In this document: one piece after another, positions 18,405 through 27,071 of the stretch
Layout: each line of letters begins with the position of its first letter
Numbering within the stretch: the stretch's first letter is position 1
Source of the DNA: Vibrio navarrensis
Lineage (GTDB): Bacteria; Pseudomonadota; Gammaproteobacteria; Enterobacterales; Vibrionaceae
DNA length: 64,000 bases
Direction of reading: 5' to 3'
Assembly: GCF_015767675.1 (NCBI RefSeq)
Contig: NZ_CP065217.1
Span: 2,480,001 to 2,544,000 of the forward strand
The notes under the pieces: generated by a model
Seen by the model: the letters and a program-made list of their open reading frames with translations, nothing else
The model's database searches: none
What the model was told of the DNA's origin: nothing
Made by a program: the position numbers and the translations under genes

Positions 18405-20522
18405 TTAGTTGTCGTAAAAACGACGCCTTTCCCCGGCACGCGTCAACAAGCCGTCGCAAGGCGCGAAACGGTCACCATATTTTTCCGCAAACTGATTCAT
18501 CTTCTCAACCAGCTCTTTCAAACCAAACTGATCCATATAGCGGAAAGGACCACCGAGGAATGGAGGGAAACCGATACCAAAAATCGCACCGATATCACCG
18601 TCGCGTGGTGAACGAATAATGCCATCATCAAGACAGCGCACCGCTTCATTGAGCATCGGCAACACACAGCGCAGCGCAATGTCATTATCACTCAATTTCG
18701 ATTCTGGTTTGAGTTTCAGCAGTTTGTAAACCGACTTATCAACTTCCTTTTTCTTCCCTTTGTAGGTGTAGAAGCCTTTGCCACTTTTACGCCCTTTGCG
18801 ACCATCATTGAGCAGCGTATCAAAGACATCCGGGCCACGGAAACGCTCACCGAGCTCATTGAGCAAAATTGGCATGATCTTCGCGCCGATATCCACGCCC
18901 ACTTCATCCAACAAAGTAATAGGACCGACAGGGAAACCGAAATCGAGCAGCGCGCTATCGACTTTGTCAATCGGTTCATTGGCCAGCAGGATGTGTGCTG
19001 CCTCATTCATGTAAGGCGCCAAAATCCGGTTAACGTAGAACCCTGCTTTGTCTTTTACCACAATTGGGGTTTTGCCTTGCTTTTTCGCTAAAGCAACCAC
19101 GGTGGCAATCGTCTCTTGTGACGTGGTTTCGTGCGGGATCACTTCCACCAGCGGCATTTTTTCTACCGGACTGAAATAGTGCAAGCCGACGATATTTTCT
19201 GGGCGTGCCGCTTTTTCGGCGATTTTATGGATTGGCAAAGAAGAGGTATTGGTTGCAAAAATCGTCTCCGCTTTCGCATTCGCTTCAATGTCCGCCACCA
19301 TTTGTTGCTTCAGAGCCAGATCTTCAAAAACGGCTTCGATCACTACATCAAGATGATTGAAACTGGTGAAATCAGTGCCGCCACTAAGTTGCAGCATTTT
19401 CGCTTGCAACTGAGCTTTTGAGAGAATGCGACGTTTGCGCTGTTTGTCGAACAACTTGTAGTTGTACTTCAGTGCATTCAACACACCGTCGTTGCTGACA
19501 TCTTTGATACGCACAGGAACTTTCGCTTTCGCCACACTGACATGGCTAATGCCTGCCCCCATCAAACCGCCGCCAAGCACGCCGACCGCGGCAACTTTGC
19601 TTGGTTTCGCGTCGCTGCCGTGCTCTTTTTTCATCTCCGTCGTTGCGAAGAAAATAGAACGCAGTGCTTTTGACTCAGGGCTCATCACCAGCTCGCCAAA
19701 GCGTTTCGCTTCAAGCTCCAACCCTTGCTTCATGCCTTTTTCTAGGCCGTGTTGGATCACGTCCAAAATAGCGACCGTTGCCGGATAGTTGCCGCGTGTT
19801 TTCTCGTTGGTCTTTTTCGCTGCTTGTTCAAAAACAAACTTACGTCCAAGGCGGCTACCAGAGAGAATCTTCTCTTTGGTGGTCACTTTCTGCTTCACGC
19901 TGCGCTTACCTTTGTCGATGAACTGTTTCGCCACCTCAAGCAAAATGGTGGCCGGCACACACGCATCAACAACACCCAGTTTTTTCGCTTTTTGCGCACG
20001 CAGCTGCTTGCCCGTCAAAATGAGATCCAGTGAAGGCAAAAGGCCAATCAGGCGCGGCAAACGCTGCGTACCCCCCGAACCTGGCAACAAACCAAGCTGC
20101 ACTTCTGGTAGACCAAGACGAGTCGCATCAGCGTCGGTACAAACGCGATAATCACAAGCTAGCGCCAACTCGAGTCCACCGCCCAAACATGGGCCATGAA
20201 TCGCGGCCACCACAGGATAAGGAAGATCGGATAGCTGCTGGAACAAGGTTTGCCCTTGACTGGCTAAAGACTCGGCCTCCGCTGCACTTTTACACGCTTC
20301 CAACATACGAACATCGGCGCCAGCAACAAAGTTATCTGGCTTGAGCGAATGAACAATCAGCCCTTTCACCCCACTGCTGTCTTTGAGCTGAGCGAAAATT
20401 TCCGTCATCTCATCGGCAAACGCTGCTTGCAGGGTGTTCATTTTTTCATTAGGAACATCAATCGCTAACCACGCGATGTTCTGTTCATCAATCTTTAGAC
20501 TAAACGCTTTTTGCTCGCTCAT
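18405..20522 (-). CDS. fadJ: Fatty acid oxidation complex alpha subunit FadJ
   Basis: Carries enoyl-CoA hydratase and L-3-hydroxyacyl-CoA dehydrogenase activities of beta-oxidation. The 705 residues show the N-terminal crotonase domain with [15 protein letters not shown] and catalytic Glu118 and Glu140, then the NAD-binding [15 protein letters not shown] near 314-328, the dehydrogenase histidine in [15 protein letters not shown], and a C-terminal duplicated dehydrogenase fold. It pairs with FadI as an alpha2beta2 complex. The ATG overlaps the fadI stop by one base (TAATG), so translation is coupled. FadJ is the cytosolic form linked with anaerobic use in E. coli. Confidence 0.96.
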   Translation of the reverse strand: MSEQKAFSLKIDEQNIAWLAIDVPNEKMNTLQAAFADEMTEIFAQLKDSSGVKGLIVHSLKPDNFVAGADVRMLEACKSAAEAESLASQGQTLFQQLSDLPYPVVAAIHGPCLGGGLELALACDYRVCTDADATRLGLPEVQLGLLPGSGGTQRLPRLIGLLPSLDLILTGKQLRAQKAKKLGVVDACVPATILLEVAKQFIDKGKRSVKQKVTTKEKILSGSRLGRKFVFEQAAKKTNEKTRGNYPATVAILDVIQHGLEKGMKQGLELEAKRFGELVMSPESKALRSIFFATTEMKKEHGSDAKPSKVAAVGVLGGGLMGAGISHVSVAKAKVPVRIKDVSNDGVLNALKYNYKLFDKQRKRRILSKAQLQAKMLQLSGGTDFTSFNHLDVVIEAVFEDLALKQQMVADIEANAKAETIFATNTSSLPIHKIAEKAARPENIVGLHYFSPVEKMPLVEVIPHETTSQETIATVVALAKKQGKTPIVVKDKAGFYVNRILAPYMNEAAHILLANEPIDKVDSALLDFGFPVGPITLLDEVGVDIGAKIMPILLNELGERFRGPDVFDTLLNDGRKGRKSGKGFYTYKGKKKEVDKSVYKLLKLKPESKLSDNDIALRCVLPMLNEAVRCLDDGIIRSPRDGDIGAIFGIGFPPFLGGPFRYMDQFGLKELVEKMNQFAEKYGDRFAPCDGLLTRAGERRRFYDN

Positions 20523-21829
20523 TATTCAACCTCCAGAATCATCGCTGCACCTAAGCCACCGGCCGCACAAGCGGTATTAAGGGCCAAACCACCACCGCGA
20601 CGTTTTAACTCGCGCAGGGTTTGCGTCATCATGCGTGCCCCCGTTGCCGCAAATGGGTGTCCGTAAGCAATCGAGCCACCGAGGACGTTGAATTTGTCCA
20701 TATCGATCTCGCCAATCGCTTTGCTACGGCCGAGGTTTTCTTGAGCAAACTTATCTGAAGCAAACATCTTCACGTTGGCCAGCGCTTGCGCGGCAAACGC
20801 CTCATGCATGTCAATCAACGTGAGATCCGACAGTTCCAGCCCCGTGTTAGCGAGCACTTTAGCGGTGGCGTACGTTGGCCCCATCAACATATCGGTTTCC
20901 ACGCCGATAGCAGAGAAAGCATAACCACGCAGATACCCGAGGATTTCCATCCCCAGTTCTTTGGCTTTACCTTCACGCATCAGTAGCACTGCGGCTGCAC
21001 CATCGGTCAACGGTGTACTGTTGGCCGCGGTGACGCTGCCATATTGACGATCAAAGGCCGGACGCAGCTTCGCGTAACCTTCTAATGTGGAGTCGTGGCG
21101 GATGTTGTTGTCTTCAGCAATCCACTTCTTGTAAGGCTCTGGAAATGCGGCCATCACCTCACCCTGAATTTTGCCGTCTTTCCACGCTTTTGCCGCGAGT
21201 GTGTGGGAGCGATGTGCCAGCGCATCTTGCTCTGCGCGCGAAATGCCGTGAGTCTTCGCCATTTGCTCCGCAGTTTGTCCCATAGATAGGCCAGTCGAGT
21301 ACTCGGCGACTGCTGGCGGTACAGGCATCAAATCTTTCAGGCTGAGCGTTTTGAGAATACTCAACTTTTGCCCCAGCGTTTTGGTTTTGCTTAAGGCGAG
21401 CAAATTGGCCGCGAGCTTTTTCGACACACCAATTGGCAACACGGAGGATGAATCAGCCCCACCTGCAATACCTATATCAATACTGCCAGCCATAATGCTT
21501 TCCGCCACGTTCACAGCGGCTTGAAAGCTGGTGGCACACGCACGTGTCACACTGTAAGCATCGGTATGTACGTGCATGCCCGTGCCTAACACGATCTCGC
21601 GCGCGATGTTTGGCGCTTCTGGCATCTGCACCACTTGACCAAACACCACTTGTTCAATCAATTTTGCATCGATGTCGGTGCGAGCAAGCATTTCGCTTAC
21701 CACCATTTTGCCCAGATCAACAGCCGGGACCTGACTAAACTCTGTGCTTTGACGAGCGAACGGGGTTCTTAACCCTGCGACGATAGCAATACGCTCGCCT
21801 TGGCGTGTTTTCACTTCCTGCTTGCCCAT
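20522..21829 (-). CDS. fadI: 3-ketoacyl-CoA thiolase FadI
   Basis: Cleaves 3-ketoacyl-CoA to acetyl-CoA and a shortened acyl-CoA, the last step of the beta-oxidation cycle. The 435 residues have the thiolase triad: nucleophilic Cys98 in [13 protein letters not shown], His in [17 protein letters not shown], and the second Cys in [14 protein letters not shown]. It is the first gene of the fadIJ operon. A GGAG ribosome site precedes the ATG. The promoter and an overlapping FadR operator lie at 21847-21893. Confidence 0.96.
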   Translation of the reverse strand: MGKQEVKTRQGERIAIVAGLRTPFARQSTEFSQVPAVDLGKMVVSEMLARTDIDAKLIEQVVFGQVVQMPEAPNIAREIVLGTGMHVHTDAYSVTRACATSFQAAVNVAESIMAGSIDIGIAGGADSSSVLPIGVSKKLAANLLALSKTKTLGQKLSILKTLSLKDLMPVPPAVAEYSTGLSMGQTAEQMAKTHGISRAEQDALAHRSHTLAAKAWKDGKIQGEVMAAFPEPYKKWIAEDNNIRHDSTLEGYAKLRPAFDRQYGSVTAANSTPLTDGAAAVLLMREGKAKELGMEILGYLRGYAFSAIGVETDMLMGPTYATAKVLANTGLELSDLTLIDMHEAFAAQALANVKMFASDKFAQENLGRSKAIGEIDMDKFNVLGGSIAYGHPFAATGARMMTQTLRELKRRGGGLALNTACAAGGLGAAMILEVE

Positions 21830-21846
21830 TATTTCTCCTTAAAAAC

Positions 21847-21893
21847 AAGAGGTCTGACCTGATGCATTGTAATCAGTTTGTTAAATTTATCAA
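21847..21893 (-). promoter_or_regulatory. fadIJ promoter overlapped by a FadR operator
   Basis: On the minus strand a TTGATA -35 (21888-21893), a 16-bp spacer and a TACAAT -10 (21866-21871) each match five of six consensus bases. Directly downstream, over the predicted start site, is the 17-mer AAGAGGTCTGACCTGAT (21847-21863, plus strand), which matches the FadR consensus at 12 of 16 defined positions with intact GGTC/GACC cores. FadR bound here would block initiation, and long-chain acyl-CoA would release it. Confidence 0.78.
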
Positions 21894-22007
21894 ACATGCG
21901 TTTAAATAAACGTGAGGTTTGTAGATCTATTGCCAGTATCATTTCCAAGAAATGACTAAATTTCATTACGTTAGCATAAACAAAAGGAAGGTAGGTTAGC
22001 TGCAGGC

Positions 22008-22036
22008 AAAAAAAAACCACACAGATTTGTGTGGTT
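22008..22036 (-). terminator. Strong minus-strand terminator upstream of fadI
   Basis: AACCACAC and GTGTGGTT form a perfect 8-bp stem with a 6-nt loop, followed on the minus strand by nine T residues. No annotated gene on this strand ends here, which is why an upstream small transcript is proposed. Confidence 0.85.
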
Positions 22037-22169
22037 GGAATTGGTATAAAACAATTAACTTACGCCAATTGAAATAATCAGTTTCCTGATTAGGAGAAAG
22101 TAAAGTCAGCCTTCAAAAGGAAGTGTCATCTTGCTCAACACGTTAACCCAGAGGATTAACTAGATGACA
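22008..22169 (-). ncRNA. Candidate structured small RNA upstream of fadI
   Basis: I do not recognise this RNA. The minus strand between a predicted CRP/FNR-dependent promoter and a strong terminator can fold into successive helices. TGTCATCT near the 5' end pairs with AGATGACA and encloses a GTTAATCC/GGGTTAAC hairpin. Then follow CCTT/AAGG, an AATCAG-GAAA-CTGATT hairpin with a GNRA-type loop, CAATT/AATTG, and the terminator stem. A 7-codon ORF (MTLPFEG, 22129-22106) has its AUG inside the first long helix. The RNA is about 160 nt and ends 115 bp before the separate fadI promoter. It could be a trans-acting sRNA, a peptide leader, or an attenuated fadIJ leader. The evidence is structural only. 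Confidence 0.5.
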
Positions 22170-22175
22170 GGGTTT

Positions 22176-22220
22176 ACTATAACCAGTTTGCCGCAATGAA
22201 ATTTGAATTAGATCAATTTT
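22176..22220 (-). promoter_or_regulatory. CRP/FNR-like site with a -10 element (class II geometry)
   Basis: The 22-bp segment 22199-22220 matches the CRP consensus at 17 of 22 positions. Its core, TTGAATTAGATCAA, differs from the FNR consensus TTGAT-N4-ATCAA at one base. A TATAGT -10 lies at 22176-22181 on the minus strand with no usable -35. The site centre falls near -41 from the predicted start at about 22169, the class II activator position. It could also act on the plus-strand sigma factor gene. Confidence 0.55.
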
Positions 22221-22481
22221 ATCTCGATTTTCACGCTTTTAGGCGCATTAGCAAACACGATTATCGGCTTTCTCTGATCTTCATCATCTAAATGTATTTT
22301 TCTAGCAAATCATGCAACAGCTTGTTTGTTTGAATAAACCTTTCAAACCCGCTATGCCTTTAGTACCCAAAAGGTCAGTAATTGCGTTACACTTCGGCAC
22401 ACTTGCTGAGTTTATAAAATTGATAAGACTCATTTTTGTATCAATGCGCTTATCCCACTCCGAGCAAGAATGGAGGCTCTT

Positions 22482-23045
22482 GTGGCAATTTTTCATTTTT
22501 TCGGAAAGAAAAAGTCAGATGATCCGGTCAATCCTGACATGGACAAACAAAGAAAATATGAAGCTCTAGTTCGAGCTTATCACCGAGATTTATACCGTTA
22601 CGCGTATTGGTTGTGCAAAGATCAAACAATCGCTGAAGACTTAGTACAAGAAACCTGTCTGCGCGCGTGGAAATCTCTAGATAGCCTACTGGATGAAAAG
22701 GCAGCGAAATCCTGGTTAATCACTATTTTGAGAAGGGAAAACGCTCGCCGCTTCGAACGCAAACAGTTTGAGTTAGTAGACATCGAAGATTACAGTGGCG
22801 AAGCTCGTGTCAACGACGATGCCCATCACCAAAACGCATGGCTACAAGCACAAATTATGAAACTGGACGTTGAATATCGTGAGCCTCTCTTTCTCCAAGT
22901 CGTTGGTGGATTTAGTGGCGACGAGATCAGCGAGATCTTGGAATTAAACACCAACACGGTCATGACACGTCTGTTCCGTGCCCGAAATCAGCTCAAAGAT
23001 CTGTTAGATTCGGACAAGACTCAAAGGGGGCAAATAAATGGATGA
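22482..23045 (+). CDS. ECF-type sigma-70 family RNA polymerase sigma factor
   Basis: A 187-residue group 4 sigma factor with region 2 (LYRYAYWLCKDQTIAEDLVQETCLRAWKSL) and region 4 with its helix-turn-helix (DEISEILELNTNTVMTRLFRARNQLKDLL). I chose GTG at 22482 because GGAGG lies five bases upstream; an ATG at 22470 sits inside that ribosome site and lacks one of its own. The gene overlaps the next one by 8 bp, and that neighbour encodes a single-span membrane protein, the usual arrangement for a sigma/anti-sigma pair. Its place between fadIJ and two fadL genes suggests a role in lipid or envelope stress. The regulon is not known from sequence. Confidence 0.88.
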   Translation: MAIFHFFGKKKSDDPVNPDMDKQRKYEALVRAYHRDLYRYAYWLCKDQTIAEDLVQETCLRAWKSLDSLLDEKAAKSWLITILRRENARRFERKQFELVDIEDYSGEARVNDDAHHQNAWLQAQIMKLDVEYREPLFLQVVGGFSGDEISEILELNTNTVMTRLFRARNQLKDLLDSDKTQRGQING

Positions 23046-23769
23046 TTTAGAATTCCGTCGCCGTATTTTGTCGGATCCTAAACAGCTTGATGAAGAGATG
23101 CTACAAACACTGGCGGGCAATGAAAGTCACAACAAGTTCTTAGACGATGTCCTTGATCTTGATAGCCAGATTAAGCAAGCCATGAATGTCAGCGTGCCTG
23201 ACGATCTGGTGGATAAAATTTTGTTCTCTCAATCCTCTATCGCTGGGCGAGAGAATATCGCTCGCCCTGCGTTTGGAAAAAAAGCGATGGCGATGGCCGC
23301 TTCCTTCGCCTTTACTGCAGGCTTGCTATTTGGCCAACTCAACTGGGGTAACTTGCTTGTCTCTCCAGCACAAGCGAGCCTTGCCGAAACCGCCGTACAG
23401 CATGTGATTGCGGAGAGTGCTTTTGTAAACCAATTAGATGAGCAAGTCTCTTCGGAGCAAATTAACGCCAAATTGTCTCCTTTTGAGTATCAGTTTGATC
23501 AACGCTTTCCATACCATGTTTACTACCTGAACCATTGCGGCTTTGGCCAATCCAATGCTCTGCATATGGTATTTCAGGGAAAACAGGGTAAGGTGACGCT
23601 CTTTCTTACCAATATCCCGCCAGAAACGACTGGCGATTTTTCCCAGTCCGGTCTGTCCGCCATAGTAAAAGCGGTCGGCAACAGCAGTTTGATTTTGGTG
23701 GGGGAACAAGGGGAAGATGTCGCTCAACTGGCAAACAAACTGGCACCGATGATTAAACCCATGCCTTAG
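23038..23769 (+). CDS. DUF3379 membrane protein, probable anti-sigma factor
   Basis: A 243-residue protein of the DUF3379 family. The N-terminal about 80 residues are hydrophilic and face the cytosol; one membrane helix follows at about 80-105 (AMAMAASFAFTAGLLFG), and then a periplasmic domain of about 135 residues with one Cys in LNHCGFGQSN. It is translationally coupled to the ECF sigma gene (8-bp overlap). This layout is that of a membrane anti-sigma factor, but no characterised zinc-binding anti-sigma motif is visible, so the role is inferred. It is followed by a terminator. Confidence 0.82.
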   Translation: MDDLEFRRRILSDPKQLDEEMLQTLAGNESHNKFLDDVLDLDSQIKQAMNVSVPDDLVDKILFSQSSIAGRENIARPAFGKKAMAMAASFAFTAGLLFGQLNWGNLLVSPAQASLAETAVQHVIAESAFVNQLDEQVSSEQINAKLSPFEYQFDQRFPYHVYYLNHCGFGQSNALHMVFQGKQGKVTLFLTNIPPETTGDFSQSGLSAIVKAVGNSSLILVGEQGEDVAQLANKLAPMIKPMP

Positions 23770-23784
23770 TCGAGCTTTGTGATG

Positions 23785-23822
23785 AAAAAAGCCGCCAACT
23801 TAGTCGAAGAGGCGGCTTTTTT
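23785..23822. terminator. Terminator after the sigma/DUF3379 pair
   Basis: GCCGCC and GGCGGC form a stem around a 14-nt loop, flanked by A6 and T6. It ends the two-gene operon and separates it from fadL. Confidence 0.85.
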
Positions 23823-23854
23823 ATATCAAGCAGACATACCATTCACTCTGATTA

Positions 23855-23883
23855 TTGACAAATAGAGTCATAACTCTATTTAC
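23855..23883 (+). promoter_or_regulatory. Promoter with palindromic operator upstream of fadL (first copy)
   Basis: A perfect TTGACA -35 (23855-23860) is followed at 16 bp by TATTTA (23877-23882). The spacer holds a perfect 9-bp inverted repeat, AAATAGAGT-CATA-ACTCTATTT (23860-23881), with no T-run, so it looks like an operator and not a terminator. It would give a 5' UTR of about 165 nt. The regulator is not recognised. Confidence 0.5.
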
Positions 23884-23947
23884 TGCCACTTACCCCCTAA
23901 ATCCTGTCAGATAGGCTACATTTATTTAATTTTCGCTCCTTTTTAGC

Positions 23948-23964
23948 CAATGGTCGGATTTGTA
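23948..23964 (+). promoter_or_regulatory. Candidate FadR site upstream of fadL
   Basis: The 17-mer starting CAATGGTCGGA matches the FadR consensus at about 10 of 16 positions, with an intact TGGTC-GA half and a poor second half. FadR control of fadL is known in enterobacteria. It lies about 90 bp before the start codon. Confidence 0.35.
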
Positions 23965-24053
23965 TTCGCTATGCTTAGGAATAGGATCTCAGCGAACTGA
24001 GCAAAAGCTCAAACACAACGCCCATTAGAGGCGCTTATTCAAAGGAAAATACA

Positions 24054-25376
24054 ATGACTAACAACACGCGTCTGTTTAAAAAGTCTCTCCTCGCAGTGAC
24101 AGTCGCCCTTGCTTCAGGCCAAACCTTGGCAGCAGGTTTCCAACTTAATGCCCAATCGGCAACAGGTATCGGGCGTGCTTTTGCGGGTGATGCGGTTATC
24201 GCCGATAATGCTGCTGTTATGGCACGTAACCCTGCTGCGATGGCGCTGTTTGATGAAAAAGCGCTATCGCTTGGTTTTGAAACAATTACCACCGATATAA
24301 CTGCAAAAAATGTTCAATATGACGGTTCGTCTGCGGAATCTTATAGTGATGCAGGTGGTACATCGATTGCACCAAATATCCATCTTATCGTGCCAGTAAA
24401 CGAAAAGTTTGCTTGGGGTGTTAATGCTTATTCAAACTTTGGTACAAAGACTGACTTTTCTAACGATCTTTCTTGGTCTGAATACGGCGGCTTAACTGAT
24501 GTTAAAAGTGTAAACCTTGGCGTTGCAGGCTCATATCGTTTAAATGAGCAATGGAGTTTTGGTTTAGGTCTTGACCTCATCTACGGAAGCGGAAAGCTAC
24601 AACGTAAAGCAGGTTCAGGAACCAACACTATCTTGCCATTTAGCGACCCGCAATGTAGTGCTATTGGCGGTACTGTAATAGGTCCTGGTCAATGTTATGT
24701 TGGAGCACCAAAAGGAACGTCTTTAGTGGATGCTGAAGCTGACGGTTTTGGTGTTGGTTTCAACGTGGGCACTGTTTTTGAACTAGACAAAAACAACCGC
24801 TTTGGCCTTTCTTATCGCCACAGTCCAGAAATTGAAGCTAAAGGCGACGTACAGTACCTAACAAACTCCGATAGCAATGGTAAGCTTCACATGCCACTAC
24901 CGGATATTGCTGAATTTTCTGGTTATCATAGAATCAAAGAAACTAAATTCGCTGTTCACTATAGTGTTCAGTACATTGGTTGGAAAGCATTCGATAAGCT
25001 AGATGCAACTATCAATGGAACTAAGACCACGTTAAATGAATACAACTGGCAGGATGGATGGCACTACTCTTTAGGTGGCACTTACTATTTAAATAACGAC
25101 TGGACGCTACGTGGTGGCTACATGTATGACACCAGTGCACAGGATAAAACCACATCTGTATCAGTACCAGACTCAGATCGTCAGTGGTTTTCCGCAGGTG
25201 CAACCTATCAGATAGACGACAAATCAAATGTTGACATTGGTCTGACTTATTTAGTTGGTAAGGACGTTCACGTGAATGAAAGTACCGAGATGGGACCATT
25301 AGAGCTGTCTAGTATTTCTGCTACTACCCGCGCAAACGCCATTCTTTTTGGCTTACAGTACAGCCGTACTTTCTAA
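24054..25376 (+). CDS. fadL: Outer membrane long-chain fatty acid transporter FadL (copy 1)
   Basis: A 440-residue outer-membrane beta-barrel that takes up long-chain fatty acids. A signal peptide (about residues 1-27, ending LAAG) precedes the mature N-terminus GFQLNAQSATGIGRAFAGDAV, the hatch segment of the family, with the conserved NPA motif in ARNPAAMALF. The C-terminus ends in an aromatic residue (YSRTF), the barrel assembly signal. One cysteine pair lies in the loop DPQCSAIGG...GQCYVG, which might form a surface disulfide. A paralogue follows 297 bp downstream. Confidence 0.93.
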   Translation: MTNNTRLFKKSLLAVTVALASGQTLAAGFQLNAQSATGIGRAFAGDAVIADNAAVMARNPAAMALFDEKALSLGFETITTDITAKNVQYDGSSAESYSDAGGTSIAPNIHLIVPVNEKFAWGVNAYSNFGTKTDFSNDLSWSEYGGLTDVKSVNLGVAGSYRLNEQWSFGLGLDLIYGSGKLQRKAGSGTNTILPFSDPQCSAIGGTVIGPGQCYVGAPKGTSLVDAEADGFGVGFNVGTVFELDKNNRFGLSYRHSPEIEAKGDVQYLTNSDSNGKLHMPLPDIAEFSGYHRIKETKFAVHYSVQYIGWKAFDKLDATINGTKTTLNEYNWQDGWHYSLGGTYYLNNDWTLRGGYMYDTSAQDKTTSVSVPDSDRQWFSAGATYQIDDKSNVDIGLTYLVGKDVHVNESTEMGPLELSSISATTRANAILFGLQYSRTF

Positions 25377-25403
25377 GCAAAGTATCGCTTTGTCATGATC
25401 AAT

Positions 25404-25437
25404 AAAGAGCTGGTTTTCCAGCTCTTTTCTTTTTTTT
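25404..25437 (+). terminator. Terminator after fadL copy 1
   Basis: AAAGAGCTGG and CCAGCTCTTT form a stem with a TTT loop followed by a long T-rich tract. The two fadL genes are therefore separate transcription units. Confidence 0.88.
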
Positions 25438-25673
25438 CGCCACGAAAAACACGCCACTTTGAGTGCACAACTGTGTGCTGCAACAGCGATTTTATAGCAC
25501 GAGTGTTCGCTGAAATTAAAAGACACTACAATATTAAACAGTTTATTAATCTAATAATACCAATTCTATAGATAAAAACTCCAAATACCCCAACATTGCA
25601 GAATCTCATTTCTAAAGCAATTACTCTATCTTTAAAATTCTTGCCTACCTATTCACAAATTCAGCGAACAATA

Positions 25674-27005
25674 ATGAAAACCAACAAGACTCTCCTCTCC
25701 ACGGCGGTCGCTTTTAGCCTGCTAACTTCAATCCATCAAGCTCACGCTGCGGGCTTCCAATTGGCCGAGTACTCGGCAACTGGCTTAGGACGTGCGTATG
25801 CTGGCGAAGCTGCGATGGCTGACAACGCAGGCGCACAGTGGCGCAATCCTGCTATGTTGACTTACCTCAAAGGTACTCAGATCTCTGTCGGTGCGATTTA
25901 TGTGAATCCGAATATTGATGTAAAAGGTGAAGTTCGTCACCCAATGCTAGGTAACTCTTCAGCCAGTTCTGAAGACTTTGCACACGATGCCATCATTCCA
26001 AACCTATACATCTCTCATCGCTATAACGACCAGCTAGCTATTGGTTTTGCTCTGGGTACCAACTACGGAATGGAGACCGAACTGAGCAAAGATTTCACGG
26101 CCTCACACTTTGGCAACGAAGCGAGTGTCATCAGCAAAGAAGCGAATTTGAATCTGGCTTATCAGCTCAATGAACAACTCAGCATCGGTGGTGGTGTTCG
26201 CTACATTGTTGCGGAAGGAAGCTTTGGTGCAACAGCGCCAGCAAAGAATGTTGTAGCATTACATCCTGTGACCAACCAACCAATTAGTGTTCCGCAAGGC
26301 ACCACATTAAAATATATGGAAGGGGACGACACTGCGTGGGGATGGCAGCTCGGCTCTGCATGGCAAATCAACGAAAGTCACCGCGTTGGCTTTACTTACA
26401 AATCTGAAGTAGAGCTGAAACTCGAAGGGCACGCGGAGGGCATTGGCTTCGGCTTTGGTACACAGCAGCTTCCTCAGTTGCGCGACAATGGCTATATGCT
26501 CCTCACTCTTCCTGCCACAGCTGAGTTCGCTAGCTTCCATCAATTAACTGAAAAACTTGCCATGCATGCGAGCGTCAATTGGACCGATTGGAGCTCCTTT
26601 GGAAAACTCGAAGCAAACTTAGACACCATCGGCACAAAAATGGTCAAAGTCGAAAACTGGGAAGACAACTATCGCTTCGCGCTAGGTGCGACTTACCAGT
26701 GGGATCCCAAGCTTGCACTACGTACGGGTGTGGCTTACGACACCTCTGCGGTGAGCGATAAAAACCGCACCATCACCATCCCAGAAACGGACCGTACTTG
26801 GCTGAGCATCGGTGCAAGCTATCTGCTCACCGACGACTTAACCCTAGACGCTGGCTTTACTTATATCTTCGCCAAAGATGCCAAGATAAAGGAATCGCGC
26901 GGCTATGAATCTGACGACAAGGCACAGCTAGTCGGCGGCGCTTTCGAGGGTGAAGTTTCTGGTAATGTTTGGCTAGTTGGCGTTCAGGCAAGTTACCGCT
27001 TCTAA
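25674..27005 (+). CDS. fadL: Outer membrane long-chain fatty acid transporter FadL (copy 2)
   Basis: A second FadL-family barrel of 443 residues. The signal peptide (MKTNKTLLSTAVAFSLLTS..., cleaved after AHA) leads to GFQLAEYSATGLGRAYAGEA, with NPA in WRNPAMLTYL and a C-terminal YRF. I chose the ATG at 25674; an in-frame start 78 bp upstream would put 26 residues before the signal peptide. It lacks the cysteine loop of copy 1 and differs through most of the barrel, so the pair is old and may prefer different lipids. The 297 bp between the genes hold the copy 1 terminator and an AT-rich leader but no promoter I would defend. Confidence 0.92.
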   Translation: MKTNKTLLSTAVAFSLLTSIHQAHAAGFQLAEYSATGLGRAYAGEAAMADNAGAQWRNPAMLTYLKGTQISVGAIYVNPNIDVKGEVRHPMLGNSSASSEDFAHDAIIPNLYISHRYNDQLAIGFALGTNYGMETELSKDFTASHFGNEASVISKEANLNLAYQLNEQLSIGGGVRYIVAEGSFGATAPAKNVVALHPVTNQPISVPQGTTLKYMEGDDTAWGWQLGSAWQINESHRVGFTYKSEVELKLEGHAEGIGFGFGTQQLPQLRDNGYMLLTLPATAEFASFHQLTEKLAMHASVNWTDWSSFGKLEANLDTIGTKMVKVENWEDNYRFALGATYQWDPKLALRTGVAYDTSAVSDKNRTITIPETDRTWLSIGASYLLTDDLTLDAGFTYIFAKDAKIKESRGYESDDKAQLVGGAFEGEVSGNVWLVGVQASYRF

Positions 27006-27034
27006 GCAGCTCCGTTCATTGAGCTGAGCAAGAT

Positions 27035-27067
27035 AAAAAAGGGCCTTGGTATAAGCAAGGCCCTTTT
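27035..27067. terminator. Bidirectional terminator between fadL copy 2 and mlaA
   Basis: A6-GGGCCTTG, a 7-nt loop and CAAGGCCC-T5 form a strong symmetrical terminator between convergent genes. Confidence 0.9.
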
Positions 27068-27071
27068 TCGT

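Noticed and set aside
22302..22496. A 64-residue minus-strand frame and an overlapping plus-strand frame upstream of the ECF sigma gene.
   Set aside because: No ribosome site and no family resemblance; they overlap the sigma gene's promoter and start region.
25545..25580. An ATACCAATT motif before fadL copy 2, echoed as AATTGGTAT at about 22040, as a possible repeat family.
   Set aside because: Only about nine bases are shared, with no flanking similarity or target-site duplication.
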